This document shows positions 1 to 6,060 of a DNA stretch of 18,556 nt, piece by piece. The position numbers were made by a program, and so were the translations under genes. Each line of letters begins with the position of its first letter. Position 1 is the first letter of the stretch. The notes under the pieces were generated by a model. It saw only the letters and a list, made by a program, of their open reading frames with translations, ran no database searches and was not told the origin of the DNA. Source of the stretch: Virgibacillus_F sp049310925 (GTDB taxonomy: Bacteria > Bacillota > Bacilli > Bacillales > Amphibacillaceae); NCBI RefSeq assembly GCF_049310925.1, contig NZ_JBMERP010000072.1:1-18556 (forward strand). The letters run 5' to 3'.

Positions 1-2
1 CT

Positions 3-419
3 AATATTTTCTCTATAGGGATAGCAGTTATATTAATTATGTCTATGTCTCTACCAGCATTAGCAGCTACAAATTATTATGACTTTTCTCTGAATTATAG
101 AGTAGTAAATGGAAAAGATAATGGAGAATTTCATTCGTTGCAGAGTGGAACTGCTCATATTGATGGAAGTATGTATATAAGTAGCAGTGCTGAAGGCGCT
201 GTGGGTCCAAATAATGTGAAATATACATTGTATAAAGATGAATGGGGTTTTGATCCTACTTTCGGTACTGTTGATGGGGGAACACCTAGAGGATATAGTA
301 CAAACTTTTCTGGTTCTTATTCTGGTCTAGAGTCTTCAAGTAGTAAGTATTATTTACTTATTTACAAGGTAGAAGATGATGGTCATAATATACAAGGTAG
401 TGGAGAACTTACAGATTAA
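3..419 (+). CDS. Small secreted protein, 5' end cut off by window edge
   Basis: The reading frame is open to the left edge, so the true start lies outside the window. The first visible residues form a hydrophobic stretch ending in LPALAA, a good signal peptidase I site (cleavage after ALA or ALAA). The mature part is about 110 residues, rich in Gly, Ser, Tyr and Asp, with no further membrane segment and no cysteine, which suggests a small beta-rich exported protein. The first in-frame ATG, at 39, would leave too short a signal peptide, so I do not use it as the start. A hairpin follows at 427-459 and a VanZ-like gene begins 69 bases downstream on the same strand. I do not recognise the family. 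Base composition is very AT-rich, like the next gene and unlike moeA. Export is well supported; function is unknown. Confidence 0.72.
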   Translation, partial: NIFSIGIAVILIMSMSLPALAATNYYDFSLNYRVVNGKDNGEFHSLQSGTAHIDGSMYISSSAEGAVGPNNVKYTLYKDEWGFDPTFGTVDGGTPRGYSTNFSGSYSGLESSSSKYYLLIYKVEDDGHNIQGSGELTD

Positions 420-426
420 ACTTATA

Positions 427-459
427 GTTAGGAATGTCTTTATCCTAGACATTTCTAAC
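427..459 (+). terminator. Hairpin after the secreted-protein gene
   Basis: A 13-bp stem (427-439 with 447-459) closes a 7-base loop, with a single G-U pair. No clear T-run follows, so it may be a weak terminator or an mRNA-stabilising hairpin that separates expression of the secreted protein from the VanZ-like gene. Confidence 0.5.
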
Positions 460-488
460 TGATCTATTAATTAAGAAAGGATTTTAAT

Positions 489-1064
489 ATGTTAATAGAT
501 TTTGAAGGGCCTATTCTTATTATGGCTATATTATTATGGCTAATTATACTTATGTTTTTAAAAAAAAAGTTAAAAAAGCCAATTATGTATTTAGTCTTTT
601 TTACAATTTTCTATATTTATCTCTGTTCTCTTTTAAGCTATACACAATTCCCCATTATTATGGATCAAAATATGAGAGAAGAAATGGGTCAAACGATATT
701 GAGGCAAGGTAATTTAATTCCATTTAATCCTGACCATTTTGCTATTAAGACCTCTTTACTAAATGTTTTATTAACTATACCTTTTGGTTTTGGATTGCCG
801 TTTATAATAAAAACTAATTTTAAAAGAATTGTTATTTCAGGCATATTGGTTGGTTTTTTTCTGGAAACTTTACAGTTAATCATATTTTTATTTATTGGTT
901 ATACATTCAGATTAGTAGATGTTAATGATATAATTTTCAACTTTTCAGGTGTTGTTATAGGTTATTTTATATTTAAAAGATTCATGATTTTATTTAAGCT
1001 CTTAATACATAAGTTTGATATACATTTAAATTCATTTTTGAAGTATATTCATGATACGAAGTAG
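489..1064 (+). CDS. VanZ-like integral membrane protein
   Basis: This 191-residue protein has about five hydrophobic segments (roughly 7-24, 32-52, 88-108, 112-133 and 145-165). It carries the VanZ-family pattern: an N-L-x3-PFGFGLP segment near residue 92, a G-x4-LETLQLI helix, then R-x3-V-N-D-I-I-F-N-x2-G-x3-GY. VanZ-like proteins are small membrane proteins; VanZ itself gives low-level teicoplanin resistance by an unknown mechanism, and most family members have no known role. The purine-rich AAGAAAGGA at 473-481 is a fair ribosome binding site for the ATG at 489. It lies just behind the secreted-protein gene and may be co-transcribed with it. A strong hairpin terminator follows. Very AT-rich with heavy TTA and ATA codon use. 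Family call is firm; role is unknown. Confidence 0.8.
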   Translation: MLIDFEGPILIMAILLWLIILMFLKKKLKKPIMYLVFFTIFYIYLCSLLSYTQFPIIMDQNMREEMGQTILRQGNLIPFNPDHFAIKTSLLNVLLTIPFGFGLPFIIKTNFKRIVISGILVGFFLETLQLIIFLFIGYTFRLVDVNDIIFNFSGVVIGYFIFKRFMILFKLLIHKFDIHLNSFLKYIHDTK

Positions 1065-1100
1065 ATAAGTACTTAAAATGGAAATAGATAATTATAGATA

Positions 1101-1130
1101 AAAAACTACGCATTTTTATGTGTAGTTTTT
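1101..1130. terminator. Intrinsic terminator, probably bidirectional
   Basis: A 12-bp stem (1101-1112 with 1119-1130) starts with an A-run and ends with a T-run, so it reads as a Rho-independent terminator on either strand. On the plus strand it ends the VanZ-like transcript; on the minus strand it could end the lipoprotein transcript whose stop is at 1263. Confidence 0.8.
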
Positions 1131-1202
1131 TATTGATTGGACTATATGGGCTTTTTTTAAATGAATTTAAATGAGTACTTTTCACCTGTATCAAACACTG
1201 AT

Positions 1203-1261
1203 TGTCTAGTGCCGCGCATCGAACTTCTTGCGATAAGTCAACCTAAGCAAAGTTTTCTAAA
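1203..1261 (-). repeat. Diverged relative of the interspersed intergenic repeat
   Basis: On the minus strand this starts TTAGAAAACTTTGCTTA, close to the start of the copies at 2051, 12155 and 14407, then diverges into a segment containing CTTATCGCAAG and a short GC-richer stretch (GCGCGGCAC). It begins directly beyond the lipoprotein stop codon. Only the first part and the TTATCGCAA block are shared, so I treat it as a related or rearranged copy. Confidence 0.45.
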
Positions 1262-1262
1262 T

Positions 1263-1973
1263 TTAGTTTAAGGTTAGTGTGGTCTCTGTTGTAGGTTTTC
1301 CCGCTGCTTTCCATTTTGAAAGTATAGATGGTGAGGTATCATCTATACTCGGAATAGAAATAGAGATAGTGTCATTGTCGTTCCATTGTGCGCTCAGGAT
1401 TGGCAAATTGTAGTTCAGTATTTTTCTTTCACCTGGTGTAGTATAGGTTAATAGCTTCCAATCAGTGGTGTCAATTCCGACGATGTTGCTTAAAGGCACA
1501 GGCGAAGAAGATTTACGATCAAACCAAAGTAATAGCTTTGTATTGTCAGGAGAAGTTTTAATTCCTTTTAGGTTGGCTAAATCTGCTACGAGATGTGCTT
1601 GGTTTTCTTCACTTTTATCGAGTAGTAAATAAGAGCAAGAATTAACGATACAAGAGAATTCCAGAAGGTACAGATGACTATTATCAATGTGAATTGGGGT
1701 TAATACCATTGATTCAACAGATTTCTTACGATCTTGTGAGGCACTTAAATAAGAATCTAGAATTGGTACCATTCCTAAATTAATCATTACTTTTTCTTCT
1801 GGGAGGATAAATTCAATCATTTCATCCACTTCTTCATCTGAAGTTGATTTTTCAACTAACTCAGGGTTATCGTTTATATTTTGTTGATTGGTTTCTTTTT
1901 TAACAATTACCTGATCCTCGCTTTGACATGCAGCAAGAAACAACAGTACGATTAAGTAAAGATATTTTTTCAT
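1263..1973 (-). CDS. Predicted lipoprotein of unknown function
   Basis: A 236-residue protein starting MKKYLYLIVLLFLAAC. The lipobox LAAC puts the lipidated cysteine at residue 16, so the product should be anchored on the outer face of the membrane. An in-frame ATG exists 60 bases upstream, but GGGGAG lies 7 bases before the ATG ending at 1973, and only that start puts the signal peptide at the N-terminus. Residues 17-55 are acidic, polar and probably unstructured; the rest mixes beta-type stretches (for example VESMVLTPIHIDNSHLYLLE) with two cysteines near residue 110 (SCIVNSC). The C-terminal half, with DNTKLLLWF and NDNDTISISIP, loosely recalls beta-propeller-type lipoproteins, but I cannot assign a family. 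It is a single gene on its strand, flanked on both sides by copies of the interspersed repeat. Confidence 0.8.
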   Translation of the reverse strand: MKKYLYLIVLLFLAACQSEDQVIVKKETNQQNINDNPELVEKSTSDEEVDEMIEFILPEEKVMINLGMVPILDSYLSASQDRKKSVESMVLTPIHIDNSHLYLLEFSCIVNSCSYLLLDKSEENQAHLVADLANLKGIKTSPDNTKLLLWFDRKSSSPVPLSNIVGIDTTDWKLLTYTTPGERKILNYNLPILSAQWNDNDTISISIPSIDDTSPSILSKWKAAGKPTTETTLTLN

Positions 1974-2050
1974 AAAATGCTCCCCTATATTAGAAATAAC
2001 TAGAATATAATAATTATACATCAATTCCGACAAGATTAAAGGTAACGATT

Positions 2051-2141
2051 ATTAGAAAACTTGGCTTATCGCTAAGCCTTAATGGCGAAAGCCTTAGTTG
2101 CACATATGCAGTAAGAAAGATTTTATACTTTCTTGCCTGCT
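2051..2141 (+). repeat. Interspersed intergenic repeat, copy A
   Basis: About 90 bases starting ATTAGAAAACTTGGCTTATCG. It closely matches 12155-12244 (same strand) and the reverse complement of 14319-14407. Three small hairpins can be drawn in order: GGCTTA-tcgc-TAAGCC, GGC-GAAA-GCC with a GNRA-type loop, and AGAAAG...CTTTCT. No open reading frame or transposase is attached. It lies between the lipoprotein gene's 5' end and a terminator. Confidence 0.8.
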
Positions 2142-2143
2142 AA

Positions 2144-2175
2144 AAAAAACATCGCTACTAAGTGCGATGTTTTTT
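2144..2175 (-). terminator. Intrinsic terminator for the two small membrane-protein genes
   Basis: A 12-bp perfect stem (2144-2155 with 2164-2175) with an 8-base loop. On the minus strand it ends in a run of T (the A-run at 2142-2149), a textbook Rho-independent terminator 5 bases beyond the stop of the 62-residue protein gene. Confidence 0.85.
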
Positions 2176-2180
2176 AAAAC

Positions 2181-2369
2181 TTATAATTTCTTGTTATCAT
2201 CCTCGTCATTATGACTGCCATGTGAGATGTAATCTTTCTGCAGTACTTCTTTTTCCTCAACGGAAAGAGATGAATTTTCGTTAGGTTTTTTTCTCTTATT
2301 TGAAACAATATAGGCAACTAATAGCACGGTTAGAATTACGATTGCCACAATAGTATAAAGCCACAGCAT
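2181..2369 (-). CDS. Small single-span membrane protein, 62 aa
   Basis: One hydrophobic helix at about residues 3-23 is followed by a basic stop-transfer stretch (NKRKK) and a charged tail of about 35 residues rich in Glu, Asp and Lys with two histidines. This predicts an N-out or short-N anchor with a cytoplasmic tail. The ATG ending at 2369 is preceded by AGAGGTGA, a strong ribosome binding site 4-5 bases away. It follows a 50-residue membrane protein gene by 17 bases and is closed by an intrinsic terminator, so the two form a small operon. I do not recognise the family. Confidence 0.75.
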   Translation of the reverse strand: MLWLYTIVAIVILTVLLVAYIVSNKRKKPNENSSLSVEEKEVLQKDYISHGSHNDEDDNKKL

Positions 2370-2386
2370 TTAATCACCTCTTATAC

Positions 2387-2539
2387 TTAAAACATTGGAA
2401 ATACATAGCTGATTAAGAACCATAATAACCCGAAGAAGATAATTAAATAAGTTACATATTTAATTACAGCTACACCAACTTTGCTTGAATCGGATTTTTT
2501 TTCACGGTGTTCTACTTCAACATCTCTGCGTTCATTCAC
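2387..2539 (-). CDS. Small single-span membrane protein, 50 aa, GTG start
   Basis: Reading from a GTG ending at 2539, 50 residues run from MNERRDVEVEHREKK to a C-terminal hydrophobic helix (about residues 26-47, containing VTYLIIFFGLLWFLISYVF) ending in PMF. AAAAGGAAG lies 7 bases before the GTG. The first half is strongly charged, so this looks like a tail-anchored or single-span protein with a cytoplasmic N-terminus. The next gene starts 17 bases downstream, also encoding a single-span protein but with the helix at its N-terminus. The pairing, the ribosome binding site and the tidy stop make it credible despite its length. Family and function unknown. Confidence 0.72.
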   Translation of the reverse strand: MNERRDVEVEHREKKSDSSKVGVAVIKYVTYLIIFFGLLWFLISYVFPMF

Positions 2540-2598
2540 ACCAACACTTCCTTTTCTTATTATAGCGATTTGTTAGTAAACAATACCCTTTTATGAGA

Positions 2599-2627
2599 TG
2601 GTCAAACGTGTGTATGGTCAATATAAA
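2599..2627 (+). promoter_or_regulatory. Probable sigma-A promoter for moeA
   Basis: TGGTCA at 2599-2604 (-35, four of six matches) and TATAAA at 2622-2627 (-10, five of six) are separated by 17 bases, about 65 bases before the moeA start. Confidence 0.5.
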
Positions 2628-2693
2628 TATTATTTATTAAAATTATTTGTTAAACTAGTTTTAATAGATAAATATAAGGAGGTTTTATGAAGT

Positions 2694-3971
2694 ATGGTTG
2701 AAATGCGAAAGCCTATCCCTGTAAACGAAGCATTAGAGAAAGTAATGGAATTCAGTAAATTAGGAGAAATTGAAACAGTTAGCATTGAGACATGTGATAA
2801 TAGAAGGCTTGCAGAACCGATTATTACAAAGCATTCAGTTCCGCCATTTGATAAATCTCCATATGACGGATTTGCCTTTAATTCTAAAGATACCGATCAA
2901 GCATCAACCAATTATCCTGTTGACTTTGAGGTTGTTGAACATATTGGGGCAGGTCAAGTTCCAACAAAAAATCTTACCAGTAAGCAAGCAACTCGAATAA
3001 TGACTGGCGCCCAGATTCCAGAAGGTGCTGATTGTGTCGCGATGTTTGAAATTTGTAAGGAGAGCGAGCGAGAAAATAAGAACTATGTGACACTTAAACG
3101 CAAAATGCAACCTGATCAAAATGTGATTAGAAGAGGATCGGAAATTGAAGAAGGAATTGAATTGGTAGGAAAAGGGACAGCTATCAATCCGGGGGTTAAG
3201 GCGCTTTTGGCTACTTTTGGTTATCATCATGTTAATGTTATAAAAAAACCAGTTATTGGAATATTTGCTACTGGAACAGAATTGCTTGATGTTCACGATG
3301 AATTAGAACCAGGCAAGATCCGTAACTCCAACGCATATATGATTATGTCTCAAATCAAACGAGTTGGTGGGGAAGCTCTTTATTTTGGGAAATTAGTAGA
3401 TGAACTTGAAACGAGTTTTGAAGCAATAAAAGATAATCTGGAAAAAGTGGACTTTTTAATTACAACCGGGGGAGTTTCAGTTGGAGATTACGATCTTATG
3501 CCAGAAATATATAATAGATTAAATGCAAGGGTCTTGTTTAATAAAGTGGCTATGAGACCTGGAAGTGTTACTACTGTAGCGACCGTGGGGGGCAAACTTC
3601 TTTTTGGTTTATCTGGGAACCCTTCAGCCTGTTACGTCGGTTTTGAGTTGTTTGCAAGACCAGCGCTGCAGCATTTTATGCTAAATAAGGCACCATTTTT
3701 GAAAAGATCGCAAGCAGTTCTGGCTGTAGACTTTCCGAAACCCAATCCTTTTACGCGGTTTGTACGTGGAATTACTTTTATTGAGGATGGACGAGTTTTT
3801 GTTCGCTTAGCCGGTATAGATAAATCTAATGTAGTAACATCTTTAGCCTTTACAAACTGTTTGATGGTGTTGCCAGGTGGAACAAGGGGGTATACTAAGG
3901 GTGACAGAGTTGATGTTTTATGGTTGGAAGAAATAGAAGGGCAGGAAACTTTTAAAAAAAATAGTAAGTAA
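2694..3971 (+). CDS. moeA: Molybdopterin molybdenumtransferase MoeA
   Basis: A 425-residue MoeA that inserts molybdate into adenylylated molybdopterin, the last step of molybdenum cofactor synthesis in the cytoplasm. Family landmarks are all present: PPFDKSPYDGFAF at 50-62, IMTGAQIPEGAD at 102-113, GIFATGTEL at 189-197, TTGGVSVGDYD at 257-267, MRPG at 287-290, GLSGNPSACYVGFELF at 305-320, and the C-terminal beta domain with LPGGTRGYTKGD. Length is normal for the family. The ribosome binding site AAGGAGGT at 2676-2683 sits 10-11 bases before this ATG and only a few bases before an out-of-frame ATG at 2687; the 2694 start is preferred because it matches the usual MoeA N-terminus (KPIPVNEA). Unlike B. 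subtilis, no moa, mob or moeB gene adjoins it, so the rest of the pathway must be elsewhere, or this is a second copy. Confidence 0.95.
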   Translation: MVEMRKPIPVNEALEKVMEFSKLGEIETVSIETCDNRRLAEPIITKHSVPPFDKSPYDGFAFNSKDTDQASTNYPVDFEVVEHIGAGQVPTKNLTSKQATRIMTGAQIPEGADCVAMFEICKESERENKNYVTLKRKMQPDQNVIRRGSEIEEGIELVGKGTAINPGVKALLATFGYHHVNVIKKPVIGIFATGTELLDVHDELEPGKIRNSNAYMIMSQIKRVGGEALYFGKLVDELETSFEAIKDNLEKVDFLITTGGVSVGDYDLMPEIYNRLNARVLFNKVAMRPGSVTTVATVGGKLLFGLSGNPSACYVGFELFARPALQHFMLNKAPFLKRSQAVLAVDFPKPNPFTRFVRGITFIEDGRVFVRLAGIDKSNVVTSLAFTNCLMVLPGGTRGYTKGDRVDVLWLEEIEGQETFKKNSK

Positions 3972-3999
3972 ACTGACTCTTGGATTTACACAAATTTAA

Positions 4000-4027
4000 T
4001 TTAAATTAGATAAATTATTGTTATAAT
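4000..4027 (+). promoter_or_regulatory. Probable sigma-A promoter for the ywpF-like gene
   Basis: A perfect TATAAT at 4022-4027, preceded by TGT (extended -10), lies 41 bases before the ATG at 4069. A weak -35, TTTAAA at 4000-4005, is 16 bases upstream. Confidence 0.6.
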
Positions 4028-4068
4028 AAATAAAGAAATGAAGATTAGTAAACAAGGAGGTTTGGGTA

Positions 4069-4488
4069 ATGAAAACATTTAAATTATACTCCTTAGAATT
4101 TGTTGAAAATAAAGGCGATGAAATTTTCCAACGTGAAATTCCATTAATTGACGGATTAATTATCAATAGGGAAGACGAACAAAACCAATGGGTAATTGAA
4201 GCGTATATGGAGAAAGAAAATCAAGATCTTTTTCACAATATACAACAAAAAAGAGATACTGTAATGCTTCAAGCGAAAATCACGAAAGAAACGAATACTC
4301 CGGCTACGTTCATTACATCTATTGTATCAATCAATGATATTGGTGAAGGGATAAATGTAATCTTTATAGGAACCATAGTTGATCAACGCAAAGGTATTGT
4401 AAAAGATATGTTAAAAAAACTAATTGAAGATGGCTATCAAGGTGAATCTTTATACAAAAAGTTTAAAGAATTAATTGAGGAAGATTAG
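4069..4488 (+). CDS. ywpF: YwpF-like protein
   Basis: A 139-residue soluble protein whose start, MKTFKLYSLEFVE, and following IPLIDGLIINREDEQNQWVIEAY resemble Bacillus subtilis YwpF, a protein of about the same length and unknown function. No signal peptide or membrane helix is visible; the composition (alternating hydrophobic and charged residues, then a Lys/Glu-rich helical C-terminus) suggests a small alpha/beta cytoplasmic protein. AAGGAGG at 4054-4060 is 8 bases before the ATG. It has its own promoter and no partner immediately downstream on a shared transcript, with 180 bases before the ktr gene. In B. subtilis ywpF lies near genes for single-strand DNA binding and cell-surface functions; that neighbourhood is not seen here. 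The name rests on remembered similarity, not on a search. Confidence 0.65.
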   Translation: MKTFKLYSLEFVENKGDEIFQREIPLIDGLIINREDEQNQWVIEAYMEKENQDLFHNIQQKRDTVMLQAKITKETNTPATFITSIVSINDIGEGINVIFIGTIVDQRKGIVKDMLKKLIEDGYQGESLYKKFKELIEED

Positions 4489-4504
4489 ACAGTGTATTTT
4501 AAAA

Positions 4505-4605
4505 TTGTAAAATTGTCCCTTAAATATTAAATATTATGTATAAGACGATGTATAAATCGTTCGAAATCAATCGAGGTAACTAGCATAGTGCTATCTGCCT
4601 GTTAC
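4505..4605 (+). promoter_or_regulatory. Promoter region and structured leader of the ktr gene
   Basis: A possible -35 TTGTAA (4505-4510) with a weak -10 TAAATA 17 bases on is followed by two small hairpins: GACGAT/ATCGTT (4544-4549 with 4556-4561) and a nested GTAAC/GTTAC (4576-4580 with 4601-4605) enclosing TAGCA-tag-TGCTA (4581-4593). It ends 64 bases before the gene. Conserved c-di-AMP riboswitch sequence motifs are not seen. Confidence 0.3.
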
Positions 4606-4668
4606 AATGAAGTTTAAGTTTTAACATGAATAACCGATATATAGTTGAAGGTATTAAGGAGACAATTT

Positions 4669-6031
4669 ATGTTTTTTGATTTTTTTAATGAAAAATGGAT
4701 TAAAAAGTTATCACCAGTACAATTAATATTGCTGTTTTACTGTGTTGCTGTTCTCGTGGCCACAGTTATTTTATCATTGCCTTTTGGGCATGAAGAAGGG
4801 GTAAATCTATCACTGATTGATATACTGTTTACAGCTGTAAGTGCTATTAGTGTTACAGGCTTAACCCCAATAAGTATTGCTGAATCATATAATACAATCG
4901 GTTATTTTATGTTAGCATTCATTCTCCAATTTGGTGCAGTAGGCATAATGGCAATGGGTACGTTTATTTGGATAATTCTTGGAAAGAAAATTGGATTAAA
5001 AGAACGTCGTTTGATAATGACTGATCAAAATCAGACATCGTTTGCGGGTATGGTAAAGCTTATTAAACAGATTATGCTTGTCATTCTAACAATTGAATTT
5101 ATAGGGTTTATAATTTTAGGAACTTATTACATTCAATATTTCCCTACTATTGGAGAGGCCTACCTAAATGGTTTTTTTGGTTCAATTAGTGCGACTACAA
5201 ATGCTGGATTTGACATTACTGGCAGTTCATTACTCATGTTTAAAGATGATTATTTTGTACAATTTATTAATATGTTATTAATCATTTTTGGAGCTATTGG
5301 ATTTCCTGTATTAATTGAAGTTAAAGAATATATGTTTGCAAAAGAAGATGTTCGCAGAAGTTTACGTTTCGTTATTCACTAAAGTAACCACTTTTACCTT
5401 TTTTTCACTTATTGTAGTCGGTACGATCTTTATTGCTCTTTTAGACGCAGGGAACTTTTTTGCGAATAAGTCATGGCATGAGGTATTATTTTATTCCTTG
5501 TTTCAATCTGTTACTACAAGAAGTGGAGGATTGTCTACGATGGATGTTAGTCTATTGACCGAACAAAACCATTTATTCATGTCTTTCCTAATGTTTATTG
5601 GTGCCTCGCCAAGTAGTGCTGGGGGTGGGATTCGTACTACCACATTTGCATTAGTATTAATTTTTATCATTACATACGCTCGTGGCGGTGCAAGCATTCG
5701 TATATTTAAACGAGAAGTATACCAGGAAGATTTGCTGAAAGCTGTTACTGTATCCTTAATGGCTATAGTCTTTGTGTTTAGCTCTATTCTCGTTATTTCT
5801 ATTATGGAGCCTTACCCTTTGTCTAAAATATTATTTGAAGTAACATCGGCTTTTGGAACTGTTGGTCTGTCACTTGGAATCACTAGTGAACTAACTACAC
5901 TCAGTAAAATTATATTGATGATGTTAATGTTCATTGGACGAGTAGGAATTATTACATTTTTATTCATGTTTAAAAATAATAAATCAAGCGGAAAGTTTCA
6001 TTATCCTAAAGAAAAAATGATTATCGGATAA
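4669..6031 (+). pseudogene. Ktr-type K+ translocation subunit, frameshifted
   Basis: Together the two frames encode a KtrB/KtrD (TrkH-family) potassium translocating subunit of about 453 residues, the normal length. All four pore loops with filter glycines are present: SVTGL (61-65), TTNAGF (about 176-181), TTRSGG and FGTVGL in the second part, and the protein ends in YPKEKMIIG, typical of KtrB. Translation starts at the ATG at 4669, 6-7 bases after AAGGAG; an in-frame ATG 24 bases upstream has no such site. At 5368-5373 the frame breaks: the first frame gives RRSLRFVIH-stop (5380-5382), while the expected SLFTKVTTFTFF continues in the next frame. Two missing bases, about one Ser codon's worth, explain it. 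No KtrA/KtrC regulatory subunit is adjacent. Inactive gene, recent mutation, or sequencing error are all possible. Confidence 0.85.
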
Positions 6032-6060
6032 TGTGACGAAAGATTTTGGGGGAGAATGGC

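Noticed and set aside
2051..2141. Cyclic-di-GMP-I riboswitch, suggested by a GAAA tetraloop, and by CGCAAAG in copies B and C, near cyclic-di-GMP genes
   Set aside because: Order and spacing of the conserved blocks do not fit, and copies are placed at gene ends or pointing away from the next start.
2904..3296. A 130-codon reverse frame within moeA
   Set aside because: It is a shadow of moeA, with low-complexity content and no start signals.
4489..4668. c-di-AMP (ydaO-type) riboswitch before the ktr gene
   Set aside because: The conserved sequence blocks of that riboswitch are not visible; only short hairpins remain.
6046..6060. TTG at 6046 as the start of the GGDEF-EAL gene
   Set aside because: It overlaps the ribosome binding site that serves the ATG at 6061.
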